Below are positions 53,446 to 61,594 of a stretch of 64,000 bases of DNA, piece by piece. Both the position numbers and the translations under genes were made by a program. The notes below the pieces were generated by a model, which saw only the letters and a program-made list of their open reading frames with translations, did not search any database and was not told where the DNA came from. Position 1 is the first letter of the stretch, and each line of letters starts with the position of its first letter. The DNA is from Chromohalobacter nigrandesensis (lineage in GTDB: Bacteria; Pseudomonadota; Gammaproteobacteria; Pseudomonadales; Halomonadaceae): NCBI RefSeq assembly GCF_023061285.1, contig NZ_JAKGAM010000019.1, positions 1 to 64,000 on the forward strand, read 5' to 3'.

Positions 53446-53896
53446 GCGCCAGCCATCCGCATAGACCACCCCATACCAGGGCCTGTACCACTACGGCCCA
53501 GGGGGCCAGTTCGACATCGGCCAGGCGCGCGCCGCCCAGATAGGAACTCGGCCCACCGAGTGCCCCGCCCAATATCGCCAATCGAGGATGCGACCATAGC
53601 CAGGCGAGTGAATGGTGAAGGGTGGTCGCGAACAGCGGCCAGAGCAGCCACAGCCACAGCGGCAATCCCCAGGCCTCGGTAAAGCGTAAACCGCCGAGTA
53701 GCGTCAGCGTGCCATCGACACACGCGCCCAGCAGGGCGAACCCCGCCAGCCAGCGCCATTCTCCCGGTATACCCAGCCAGAGTAGATGACAGGTCACGAT
53801 GAGTGCCACTATGGGCAGTGCCCAGGGCGTGCCACCCAGCACGCAGGCCAGCCAGCCGGCCTGAAAGGCAAGCGCGTTGACGACCTTGCCAAACAT
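53414..53896 (-). CDS. DUF2878-family membrane protein
   Basis: A 160-residue protein, very rich in Leu, Trp, Ala and Gly, with about five membrane segments (starting NALAFQAGWLACVLGG; WALPIVALIVTCHLLWLG; LPLWLWLLWPLFATTL). It matches the DUF2878 family, usually found with Cfa, DUF1365 and FAD oxidase genes; its function is unknown to me. Start at 53896 is 5 bp after the stop of the Cfa gene with only a weak ribosome binding site, so it is probably coupled. It is the last gene of the operon. Confidence 0.7.
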   Translation of the reverse strand: MFGKVVNALAFQAGWLACVLGGTPWALPIVALIVTCHLLWLGIPGEWRWLAGFALLGACVDGTLTLLGGLRFTEAWGLPLWLWLLWPLFATTLHHSLAWLWSHPRLAILGGALGGPSSYLGGARLADVELAPWAVVVQALVWGGLCGWLALRAATSRRRP

Positions 53897-53901
53897 GGGG
53901 T

Positions 53902-55170
53902 TCAAGGTGCGCCGGTGAGCGGCGCGCGCCGGCTGCCGGGTTTGGCCATCAGCCATTGCGAGGCGCCAATGGTGCGCTCGCGGAACCCGCCCTCGCAGTA
54001 GCACATATAGTAACGCCACATGCGGATGAAGCGCTCGTCATAGCCGAGTGCCCGAACGTGCTCGAGGCTGGCCTCGAAGCGCTGGCGCCACTCGTGAAGC
54101 GTGCGTGCGTAATGCGCCCCGATCTCGTCTAGAGCGAGCACATTGAGCTGCGTGCGCCGCGCGATGCTTTCCAGCATCGCCTGATGAGAAGGTAAGAAGC
54201 CGCCGGGAAAGATATAGCGCTTGATGAAGTCGACCTCGCGCTTGGCCGCCTCATAACGCTGATCGCGGATGGTGATGGCTTGAATCAGCGCCAGCCCGTC
54301 GTCGCTGAGCAGGCGGTCGACGGTGGCCAGATAAGTGGCCAGGTACTGATGCCCCACCGCTTCGATCATTTCCACCGACACCAGGCGATCGTAACGCCCC
54401 TCGAGATCGCGATAATCGCGCTTGAGCAGGGTGATGCGCTCCTCGAGACCGGCTTCGCGAATGCGACGCGCGGTGTGTGAATACTGCTCCTCGGAAATGG
54501 TCGTGGTGGTGACGTGGCAGCCCCGGGTGCGCGCCGCGTAAAGTGCCAGCCCGCCCCAACCGGTACCGATCTCCAGCAGGTGATGCCCGGGGCCGATATC
54601 CAGCTTGTCGAGAATGAGCTCCAGCTTGTAGGTCGAGGCGTCTTCCAGGCTGGCGTCCGGGCGTGGAAAGATGGCGCTGGAGTACAGCCAGTGCTCGCGA
54701 TCGAGGAATGTCTCGAAGAGGGCATTGCCGAGATCGTAATGCGCGGCGACATGGCGTCGGGCACGCCCGGTGGTATTGCGTTGCAGGGCATGAAGCGTAC
54801 TGAGCACGCCGTGCGCCAGTCGTGCGGGGCCTTTCTCCAGCCGCTCGTTGACGTGCTCCAGGTTGCGCGCGAGCAAGCGAATCAGCGCCACCAGGTCGTC
54901 GCAGTGCCAGTCACCGTCCATGTAGGTTTCCCCGGCCGCGACACTGCCCCCCAATGCGATGCGTCGCCATAAGCGCTCGTTATGCACGTGCAGGTGTACC
55001 TTCAGCGGACCGCCCCGGCCGAGTCGATGCGTGCGTCCGGCTTCTTCGATGATCAGCATGCCTCCCTCGAGGGTCGCCAATTGGCGCAGCAAGCGTGGCT
55101 TGAGCCAGCGTGCCATGCGCGTATCGAGGGTGTTGGCGGGCATCTTGGTGGCGGAACGAGTAGTCGTCAC
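53902..55170 (-). CDS. Cyclopropane/furan fatty acid synthase-family methyltransferase
   Basis: An S-adenosylmethionine-dependent enzyme acting on unsaturated phospholipid acyl chains. The 422-residue product starts at GTG 55170 (AGGAG 8 bp upstream, 4-bp overlap with DUF1365). Seen: SAM-binding LEIGTGWGGLALYAA, VSVEMIEAVG, IFPGGFLPS and WRYYMCYCEGGFRER, all typical of Cfa proteins. In this gene neighbourhood related proteins include Cfa and UfaM (furan fatty acid methylase of Rhodobacter); sequence alone does not tell me which. Its substrate alkenes come from the FabA-FabB pathway nearby. Confidence 0.88.
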   Translation of the reverse strand: MTTTRSATKMPANTLDTRMARWLKPRLLRQLATLEGGMLIIEEAGRTHRLGRGGPLKVHLHVHNERLWRRIALGGSVAAGETYMDGDWHCDDLVALIRLLARNLEHVNERLEKGPARLAHGVLSTLHALQRNTTGRARRHVAAHYDLGNALFETFLDREHWLYSSAIFPRPDASLEDASTYKLELILDKLDIGPGHHLLEIGTGWGGLALYAARTRGCHVTTTTISEEQYSHTARRIREAGLEERITLLKRDYRDLEGRYDRLVSVEMIEAVGHQYLATYLATVDRLLSDDGLALIQAITIRDQRYEAAKREVDFIKRYIFPGGFLPSHQAMLESIARRTQLNVLALDEIGAHYARTLHEWRQRFEASLEHVRALGYDERFIRMWRYYMCYCEGGFRERTIGASQWLMAKPGSRRAPLTGAP

Positions 55171-55937
55171 GGGCGTTTCTCCTCGCCACGGGAATGTGAA
55201 AAGAGCGGCACGCGCTTCAACCATAGGCGCAATGCCTCGAAGTGAATGCCGGCCAGCGTCTTGAGACTCATCCAGGGGGCGCGTGCCAGGGCGACAAGCC
55301 ACGCGCGCTGCCCCGCGGGTGCGAAGCGCAGGCTCAGCGTGGCGTCGAAATGGCGTGTGGCCTCGCGCCATACTTCCATGTGCATCAGCAAGTGGTCGCC
55401 CGGTGTGTTGAAGCGCCAGCGATAGCGCATGTCCATGGGGTTGAACGGTGAGACGTGCAGCGCCTTGTCGAAATGAGCAGCGTGGACATGGCGCGTCGGC
55501 GTTACCGGGTAGGCATAGACGTGACGCTCTTGCCACGGCGTGTTGGTGACCTCGCCAAGGATGGCGCACAGGCGTTCGTCGTGGTCGTAGGCGTAATACA
55601 GCGTGATGGGATTGAAGAGCACGCCACATAGGCGCAACTGGGTCAGCATGCGAACGGGCCCTGTGGGTGCCGACTCGCCCAGCTCATGGCGTAAACGCTG
55701 ATGGACCGCCGTCTTGAGCGGTAGATGCGTGGGCCCTAGATAATCCTCGCGGCGAAAACGCGCCAGCGCAGCACGTCGTGCACTGAAGCCCGGCAGCGCA
55801 TCGAAGAGCTCGGGCAGCTCGTCCAGGTCGATCCAGGCCATCCACACGCGGTAGGTGAAGTGATGCGCGCGCGGCGTGAATCGCCGATGGCGCAGCTCGC
55901 CCCGGGCTACTCGGCTATGCAAGAGCACGCTGCTCAT
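55167..55937 (-). CDS. DUF1365 family protein
   Basis: A 256-residue protein starting MSSVLLHSRVARGELRHRRF behind AGGAG. Family hallmarks visible: HHFTYRVWMAWIDLDELPEL, LCGVLFNPITLYYAYD, HVSPFNPMDMRYRWRF. DUF1365 genes almost always accompany FAD oxidase and Cfa-like genes, which points to membrane lipid modification; the biochemical role is not established as far as I know. Overlaps of 4 bp with both neighbours. The frame is open upstream but runs antiparallel to nothing conserved. Confidence 0.85.
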   Translation of the reverse strand: MSSVLLHSRVARGELRHRRFTPRAHHFTYRVWMAWIDLDELPELFDALPGFSARRAALARFRREDYLGPTHLPLKTAVHQRLRHELGESAPTGPVRMLTQLRLCGVLFNPITLYYAYDHDERLCAILGEVTNTPWQERHVYAYPVTPTRHVHAAHFDKALHVSPFNPMDMRYRWRFNTPGDHLLMHMEVWREATRHFDATLSLRFAPAGQRAWLVALARAPWMSLKTLAGIHFEALRLWLKRVPLFSHSRGEEKRP

Positions 55938-57262
55938 GCCGGAGCTCCTTCCGGCACGGCGGAGGATGACGAGAGACACCCTTGCAGGGCACTGGATTCG
56001 TCGCAGCCAAGTGCGCGGGCCACGCGTAGCGCGCTCCAGACACCGTCTTCGTGGAAACCGTGGCGCCAGTAAGCGCCGCAGAAATGCGTGCGATGCTGCG
56101 TGCCGGAGATTTCCGCATGGCGCTGCTGAGCGGCGGCGCCCGCCAGCGTGAAGCTGGGGTGACGATAGACGAAGCGCCGCAGCATGCACTCGGGGGAAAT
56201 GGCCTCGCTGTCGTTGAGCGTCACGCAGAAACGCGTCTCGCCTGGCAGGTGCTGGAGGCGGTTCATATCGTAGGTCACCGAGACGCGCGCGTCGTCCTCG
56301 CGCCCGTCGATGCGATAGTTCCAGCTCGCCCAGGCGCGGCGCCGACGTGGCAGCAGGCGAGTATCGGTATGCAGCACCACGTCGTTGTCCTGGTACGGCA
56401 GGGCGTCGAGGATCTCGTGCTCCGCCGGGCGGGGATCGGTTAGCATTGCCAATGCCTGGTCGCTGTGACAGGCGAGCACTACTTGATCGAAACGTTCCCT
56501 TCCTTGGGGCGTGGTCAATGTCACGCCCGTGGCGTCGCGTTCGATACCCTTCACCGGGCAGGCCAGGCGAATACGCTGGGCGTAGGCGGCCGTCAACGGG
56601 GCGATGTAGCGCCGTGCACCGCCCACTAGCGTGTACCACTGGGGGCGGTTGTGCACCGACAGCAGCCCATGATGATGAAAGAAACGCACGAAAGACGTCA
56701 GCGGGAAATTCGCCATGTCGCGCTCGCTGGCGGACCAGATGGCAGCCCCCATGGGCAGCAGGTAACGGCGCCGGAAAGTCTCGCCGTAGCCGCCCTGTGT
56801 CAGGTACTCGCCCAGTGTCATATCCTCCGGCAAGGTGCCGTGTGATAGATCGCGTACCGCGTGGCGATTGAAGCGCAGGATATCGCGCAGCATGCCGTGA
56901 AAGCGGGGACGCAGCAAGTTGCGGCGCTGGGCGAACAGGGTGTCGAGGGTATGGCCGTTATATTCGAAGTCCTCGTGCGTGGCATGCACCGAGAAGCTCA
57001 TCTCGGTGGCTTGCGCGGAAACGCCCAATTGCGCCAGCAAACGCTGAAAATGCGGGTAGGTGCGGTCGTTGAAGACGATGAAGCCGGTATCGATAGCATG
57101 CCGGCGCCCGTCAAGCTCGACATCCACGGTCGCAGTGTGGCCGCCGAGGTGCTCGTTGGCCTCGAACAGTGTCACTTCATGACGTTGCGATAGGTAATGG
57201 GCACAGGCCATGCCGGCAATGCCGCCACCGACCACCGCGATACGTGAGGCGGGCGCGTTCAT
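55934..57262 (-). CDS. FAD-dependent amine oxidase-like protein (UfaD-like candidate)
   Basis: A 442-residue flavoprotein. The N-terminal Rossmann motif IAVVGGGIAGMACAHYLS (8-25) is followed by FEANEHLGGHTATVD; the C-terminal FAD segment is GVWSALRVARALG. It belongs to the NAD(P)-binding/amine oxidase group found beside DUF1365 and Cfa. In Rhodobacter a flavoprotein of such a cluster (UfaD) desaturates a methylated fatty acid on the way to furan fatty acids; a similar role is plausible here. Start overlaps the SDR stop by 4 bp (ATGA). Confidence 0.82.
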   Translation of the reverse strand: MNAPASRIAVVGGGIAGMACAHYLSQRHEVTLFEANEHLGGHTATVDVELDGRRHAIDTGFIVFNDRTYPHFQRLLAQLGVSAQATEMSFSVHATHEDFEYNGHTLDTLFAQRRNLLRPRFHGMLRDILRFNRHAVRDLSHGTLPEDMTLGEYLTQGGYGETFRRRYLLPMGAAIWSASERDMANFPLTSFVRFFHHHGLLSVHNRPQWYTLVGGARRYIAPLTAAYAQRIRLACPVKGIERDATGVTLTTPQGRERFDQVVLACHSDQALAMLTDPRPAEHEILDALPYQDNDVVLHTDTRLLPRRRRAWASWNYRIDGREDDARVSVTYDMNRLQHLPGETRFCVTLNDSEAISPECMLRRFVYRHPSFTLAGAAAQQRHAEISGTQHRTHFCGAYWRHGFHEDGVWSALRVARALGCDESSALQGCLSSSSAVPEGAPA

Positions 57263-58050
57263 GCGCGGCTCTCCTCGTCGGCGTTGCGGGTCAGACGGCG
57301 CCCCAGGCGGTGGCGCAGCGTGGGCGGCAGGATGCCCGCCAGCTTGACCAGCAAGGTGAAGCGACGCGGGAAATGAATGTCGAGTGCGCGCTTCTCCAAG
57401 CCGCGCAGGATGGCCTCGACGGCGGTATCGACCTCGACGCGCATGGGCATGGGAAAGTCATTACGCTCGGTTAACGGCGTACGCACGAAACCGGGGTGTA
57501 TGACGCTGACATCGATGCCTTCCGCCGCCAGGTCGAGCCGCAGGGAGGCGAGGAAGTAGCTGATCGCGGCCTTGGATGCGCCGTAAGCCTCGGCGCGCGG
57601 CAACGGGAAGTACGCCGAGGCACTTGAGACGGCCGCCAACTGCGGGCGCTGTGTGCCATGGCGAGCGCGTCGCAGTAGCGGTAGTGCCGCATCGATGGCG
57701 TACAGCGTGCCATGGAGGTTAGTGGCCAGGACGCGTTCGATGAGATCGACATCGAAGTCGCTCGCGTCCACGTATTCGCAGGTACCGGCATTGAGCAGGA
57801 CCAGTTCGAGTCCCCCGAAGACGGCTTCGATACGTTCCCCGGCGGCGCTGACCGAGTCGCGGTCGGTCAAATCGGCGGGGACCACCAGAGCATTCTCGAA
57901 GGGGGCCGCCAACGCCTCCAGAGCGTCGCGTCGCCGTGCGGTCAGCGCCACCCGGTGGCCTTCCCGCAGCAGGCGTACGGCAAGTGCCTCACCGATGCCT
58001 GACGTGGCGCCGGTCAGCCAGATGCGCCGTGGGGCCGTTGATGTGGTCAT
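57259..58050 (-). CDS. Short-chain dehydrogenase/reductase
   Basis: A 263-residue classical SDR: cofactor loop TGATSGIGEALA (14-25), NAG (at LLNAGTCEYV), catalytic Ser in AAVSSASAY and YGASK. The C-terminal region is hydrophobic (FTLLVKLAGILPPTLRHRL), suggesting membrane association. SDR genes are regular members of light- or singlet-oxygen-induced lipid clusters. AAGGAG precedes the ATG. Substrate unknown. Confidence 0.85.
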   Translation of the reverse strand: MTTSTAPRRIWLTGATSGIGEALAVRLLREGHRVALTARRRDALEALAAPFENALVVPADLTDRDSVSAAGERIEAVFGGLELVLLNAGTCEYVDASDFDVDLIERVLATNLHGTLYAIDAALPLLRRARHGTQRPQLAAVSSASAYFPLPRAEAYGASKAAISYFLASLRLDLAAEGIDVSVIHPGFVRTPLTERNDFPMPMRVEVDTAVEAILRGLEKRALDIHFPRRFTLLVKLAGILPPTLRHRLGRRLTRNADEESRA

Positions 58051-58092
58051 GGGCTCTCCTTCAGGTGGCGCGCGCCTAGGCCTGAGTGCTGA

Positions 58093-58539
58093 CTAATGCG
58101 ATCTAGACGTCGGACGCGTGTGTCGCTTTAGCCAGCGGATCAGGGCACCTAATACGGGTAGTTGTTCGTAAAGCATCGCACCGGCATCGAAGTAATCGCG
58201 TTGCCGGCAGACCCGCTCGTCGCGCAACGTCAGTCGCGAGCACCCCGCCACCTCGATTCTGCGGCCACCGGCAAGTCGGGGATGACTGAGCGACATTACC
58301 CAATCGACGCAGGCCTCATCGTCGTCACGCTGGTAGTGGTGGGTGTCGAAGCGGCACTCGGTGACGTTGTCGAGCATCTCGACGTAATAGCCCATCAAGG
58401 CGTTGCGTCCCTCGATGTGGTGTAACGGGTCCGTGAACGACACATCTTCAGTGTAGAGGTTTTCTAGGTCTCCTGTACATGTCTTGTCTAGATTTTTAAA
58501 GGCATGGCAAAAGGCCTCCAAGGTGGGGTCCTGGTGCAT
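58093..58539 (-). CDS. SnoaL/NTF2-like protein
   Basis: A 148-residue protein with the cone fold pattern of SnoaL-like proteins: LENLYTEDVSFTDPLHHIEGRNAL and the later RLTLRDERVCRQRDYFDAGAMLYEQLPVLG. The tail (IRWLKRHTRPTSRSH) is basic. Such proteins occur next to photolyase and SDR genes in Pseudomonas-type light-induced clusters; the role is unknown. CGGAGGA precedes the ATG. Confidence 0.8.
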   Translation of the reverse strand: MHQDPTLEAFCHAFKNLDKTCTGDLENLYTEDVSFTDPLHHIEGRNALMGYYVEMLDNVTECRFDTHHYQRDDDEACVDWVMSLSHPRLAGGRRIEVAGCSRLTLRDERVCRQRDYFDAGAMLYEQLPVLGALIRWLKRHTRPTSRSH

Positions 58540-58576
58540 GCTGTCCTCCGGGGCGTATGCCTAGGTGGTGCGTTGG

Positions 58577-59998
58577 TTACGTCGTCAGTGACTTGAAGGC
58601 GTCCAGCGCGCGTTGGCGTGCCGCCTTGTGGTCGACGATGGGGGTGGCGTAGCCGGTTTGTCGGCGTTGCGTAGCGTCAGGGAAGAAGCGCGACTTGAGC
58701 GGCAACTCGGCCAGTTCCGGCAGGTATTCCGCGATGAAGCGGCCTTCCGGGTCGAAGCGTTCCGCCTGGGTGGTGGGGTTGAAGATGCGGAAATAGGGCG
58801 CGGCATCGGTGCCGGTGGAAGCGGCCCACTGCCAGCCACCATTGTTGGAGGCGAAGTCGCCGTCGACGAGGTGGCGCATGAAGAAGGCCTCGCCACGGCG
58901 CCAGTCGATCAGCAAGTGTTTGGACAGGAACATCGCCACGACCATGCGCAGGCGGTTGTGCATCCAGCCGCGCTGGACCAACTGGCGCATCGCGGCATCG
59001 ACCAGCGGGTAGCCGGTACGCCCTTCGCACCACGCCTGAAACCCAGCGTCATCGTCGCGCCAGACCAGGGCCTTGGTGTGCGACTGGAAAGGGCGGTGAC
59101 GGTTGATGTCGGGAAAACTGGCGGCGATATGCAGATAGAACTCGCGCCAGATCAATTCGTTGGCCCAGGCGGTGAGGCCGGCATCGCCGTCGGCCAGCTG
59201 CCCCTCGTTGTTGCTCATCACCGCGTGCAGGCACTGGCGATGCGAGATCATGCCCAGCGCCAGGTAGGGAGACAGCTCGCTGGTGCCGGGCAGCTTGGGA
59301 AAATCGCGCTGACGCTTGTAGTGATGGCCGCGAAAGCGCAGGAAACGCTCGAGCCGGTCGCCGGCCTCGTCCTGCCCCGCGGGCCAAAAACTCGGGTCAA
59401 GTGGCGCGTCGTCCAGCGTCTCGAGATCGCGTGAGGGCGGCGGGTCGGCGTCGATGCCCAACGGAGTTTGGGGAGCGGGTTCTTCCACCAGGGCGATGCG
59501 GCGTGATGCCAACTGACGATGCCAGGCCTTGGCGAATGGTGTGAAGACGCTATACGGCTCGCCCTTGCCGGTGAGCAGCTCGCCGGGGGCATAGGCCACC
59601 GCGTCGGTATGCCCCCATGTTGCGATACCTGTGGCTTGAAAGGCGGACTCCACGGCTGCATCGCGGCGGTGCTCGTTGAGAGGGTATTCGCGATTGAAGT
59701 GCAGCGCGCTGGCGCCATGCTCGCGCGCTATTTCGAGCAGCGCCGCAGGCGCCTCGTCGTAGGTCGCGATGCGCCGTTGCAGCAGGGGAATATTGAGGCC
59801 AGAAAGATGCTCGCGAAGCGCGGCCACGCCGCGTAACCAGAAGTCGACCTTGTTGGCGCCGTGGTCGTGACGTTGCCACTGTGGAAGGCTGGTCAGGAAC
59901 ACGGCGATCACTGGTCCGCGTTCGGCGGCGGCTTGCAGGGCACGATTATCGAGGGTTCGCAGGTCGCTGCGGAACCACATCAATTGCACATCGGACAT
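58577..59998 (-). CDS. phrB: Deoxyribodipyrimidine photolyase (class I CPD photolyase)
   Basis: Uses blue light to split cyclobutane pyrimidine dimers. The ATG at 59998 gives 473 residues (MSDVQLMWFRSDLRTLDNRAL), as in E. coli; a GTG two codons earlier is possible. N-terminal antenna-binding alpha/beta domain (1 to about 130) and C-terminal FAD domain with TGYPLVDAAMRQL, GWMHNRLRMVVAMFLSKHLL and NNGGWQWAASTGTDAAPYFR (conserved in photolyases). It lies 45 bp downstream of the MerR gene. Confidence 0.95.
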   Translation of the reverse strand: MSDVQLMWFRSDLRTLDNRALQAAAERGPVIAVFLTSLPQWQRHDHGANKVDFWLRGVAALREHLSGLNIPLLQRRIATYDEAPAALLEIAREHGASALHFNREYPLNEHRRDAAVESAFQATGIATWGHTDAVAYAPGELLTGKGEPYSVFTPFAKAWHRQLASRRIALVEEPAPQTPLGIDADPPPSRDLETLDDAPLDPSFWPAGQDEAGDRLERFLRFRGHHYKRQRDFPKLPGTSELSPYLALGMISHRQCLHAVMSNNEGQLADGDAGLTAWANELIWREFYLHIAASFPDINRHRPFQSHTKALVWRDDDAGFQAWCEGRTGYPLVDAAMRQLVQRGWMHNRLRMVVAMFLSKHLLIDWRRGEAFFMRHLVDGDFASNNGGWQWAASTGTDAAPYFRIFNPTTQAERFDPEGRFIAEYLPELAELPLKSRFFPDATQRRQTGYATPIVDHKAARQRALDAFKSLTT

Positions 59999-60043
59999 GG
60001 CCACTCTCAGGCGTGGTTATGAGGATTGGGCTTTATACGAAAA

Positions 60044-60961
60044 CTAGCGCCCCAGCAGCCCATGCAGGCGGCTGAGCGCGGCGGGTAGTTCGTCACCGAG
60101 CGAAGCGACCTGGGTGTTTTCCAGCTCTGTCCCGCGGATGCGTGCCACAGGGCCGACCAGGCACAGCGGTATCTCGAGCTGCTCCGCCACACGCGGCAAC
60201 TGACGTCGAATGAGATCGCTGCGCTCGGCATATCCGCTGGTCATGAGTACGGCATCTGCCTTGAAGCGCTCTGCAGCCAGCGGCAACTCGTTGAGCGGCA
60301 GGTCGGTATCCAGCCAGTCGACCCGAAATCCCGAGGCGGACGCCACCAGCGCTAAAAGCATTAGGCGCAACAGGTCGCGTTCTTCGGGCAGACGCAACAG
60401 CAGCAGGCGTGCACCTCGCGTGGCTTGGTTGGCGTGGTACAGGCGAATGCCGACCCGTGTGCGCAGGAAGCTTTCCAGCAAGCGGCGCTGCAACTCGGCA
60501 CCGAATTGATCGCTCCAGCGTTCCTCGAGCTGATCGATCACCGGCTGCCATAACTCGGCCACGCACAAGCCGGCGGGATAAAGCGCCATGCTGCGGTTGA
60601 ACAGCACCTCAAGCGTATCGCTATCCAGCGCGTCGACGGCCTGCAGTAGTCGCTGGCGCTGGCCTTCCCAGTCGCTGATATCCGGTGACGGGACGTCATT
60701 GACCTCAGGTTCTGCCTGCTCGAGCAGATCGCGCACCTGACTGACGGGAACGCCTCGGTTGAGCCATTGCAGAATGCGTTCGACGCGCCGTATGTCCTCG
60801 CGTGCATAGAGACGGTGTCCCTTGGGGGTGCGCTGCGGACGGATCAGGCCGTAGCGGCGCTCCCAAGCGCGCAAGGTCACGGAGTTGACGCCGGTCAGCC
60901 GTGAAACCTCGCGGATCGGGTACAGCGGCGAGCTGGCCGGATCCATCGCCTGTTCACTCAT
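60044..60961 (-). CDS. MerR-family regulator, class II LitR-like (B12-binding fold without cobalt ligands)
   Basis: The start at 60961 (AGGAGG upstream) gives 305 residues. N-terminal MerR helix-turn-helix at about 14-80 (YPIREVSRLTGVNSVTLRAW, ERRYGLIRPQRTPKGHRLY). The rest has the four-helix plus Rossmann layout of CarH/LitR. In B12-binding members a W-x9-EH motif and an H in the E-x-H type loop bind the cofactor; here Trp149 is followed by Arg159-Arg160, and the loop reads PEERDLLR with Asp196 in place of the cobalt-binding histidine. It is therefore unlikely to bind adenosylcobalamin in the usual way, as described for Pseudomonas class II LitR. It heads the photolyase operon. Confidence 0.85.
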   Translation of the reverse strand: MSEQAMDPASSPLYPIREVSRLTGVNSVTLRAWERRYGLIRPQRTPKGHRLYAREDIRRVERILQWLNRGVPVSQVRDLLEQAEPEVNDVPSPDISDWEGQRQRLLQAVDALDSDTLEVLFNRSMALYPAGLCVAELWQPVIDQLEERWSDQFGAELQRRLLESFLRTRVGIRLYHANQATRGARLLLLRLPEERDLLRLMLLALVASASGFRVDWLDTDLPLNELPLAAERFKADAVLMTSGYAERSDLIRRQLPRVAEQLEIPLCLVGPVARIRGTELENTQVASLGDELPAALSRLHGLLGR

Positions 60962-61010
60962 GCGCTTAGGTTCCTCCTGTGAATCTTGCCGCTTAGCATG
61001 GGGGATGAAG

Positions 61011-61036
61011 TTGTACGTCGCAATGATTTTGTACAA
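61011..61036. promoter_or_regulatory. Candidate operator of the MerR-photolyase operon
   Basis: TTGTAC (61011-61016) and the perfect palindrome TTGTACAA (61029-61036) lie 50-76 bp upstream of the MerR start, giving an inverted arrangement TTGTAC-N14-GTACAA. The same TTGTACAA occurs in the promoter of the divergent YfcH-like gene. The ends of the CbiX gene lie just outside (stop at 61050). Confidence 0.5.
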
Positions 61037-61049
61037 TATTCATCACGTC

Positions 61050-61430
61050 TCATTGTTCCGCTGGCGCTTCTGCGCGGGCCGTCACGATGCCCGCCAATGC
61101 TTCGACGAAGGCTGGGTGTTGGCCGACGGGGTCGAGCAGTGTCAATGTCGTCTGGGGGTATTGAGCGCGCAAGGCTTCGAGCTGGTCCGGAACGTCCTGG
61201 CGTAGATGACGCCCGGCGGCGAAAAACAGCGGCAAGATATCGAGGCGTCGATGGCCCTGGTCATACAGTTCGGCGACCCGGGTTTCCAGTGAGGGCTCGC
61301 TTAGCTCCATGTAGGCGAGGACGGCAGGGGTTTCGAGGCGTGCGCGAAGGTCGTGCTCGAGCGTCTCGAAGGGGGCGCGCCAGCGGGCATCGCTGGAGCC
61401 ATGGGCGAGTAGGATCAAGGCGTGGCTCAT
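61050..61430 (-). CDS. CbiX/SirB-type sirohydrochlorin chelatase family protein
   Basis: A 126-residue single-domain chelatase-like protein. Start at 61430 has AGGAG 9 bp upstream. LILLAHGSSDARW carries the conserved metal-site histidine (His10), and LPLFFAAGRHLRQDVP matches the second conserved segment. Small CbiX proteins insert cobalt (or iron or nickel) into sirohydrochlorin; the metal cannot be told from sequence. It lies upstream of the MerR gene on the same strand, 88 bp apart, and may be cotranscribed with it. Confidence 0.82.
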   Translation of the reverse strand: MSHALILLAHGSSDARWRAPFETLEHDLRARLETPAVLAYMELSEPSLETRVAELYDQGHRRLDILPLFFAAGRHLRQDVPDQLEALRAQYPQTTLTLLDPVGQHPAFVEALAGIVTARAEAPAEQ

Positions 61431-61555
61431 CGAGCGATCTCCTGGAAGATGAATGACGTGACGTCTCGTGTGGCGACGATAGTCACGTGGCAGGTTGCCA
61501 TGGGCTATGATTTCCAGCCAGGCCAATGCATGTTTACCTGGACAACTCTAGCAAA

Positions 61556-61575
61556 TTGTACAACGGTCGTATAAT
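61556..61575 (+). promoter_or_regulatory. YfcH-like gene promoter with TTGTACAA palindrome
   Basis: TATAAT at 61570-61575 is a perfect -10; TTGTACAA (61556-61563) sits directly upstream of it, in the -35/-10 spacer where MerR-family proteins usually bind. The region near -35 (TCTAGC at 61547-61552) is poor, as in many activator-dependent promoters. Confidence 0.5.
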
Positions 61576-61594
61576 ACGTATTCGGAGAGCCATC

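Noticed and set aside
60044..60961. Regulator as a light-sensing CarH-type B12 photoreceptor
   Set aside because: The W-x9-EH and cobalt-binding histidine positions are not conserved, so direct B12 light sensing is not supported.
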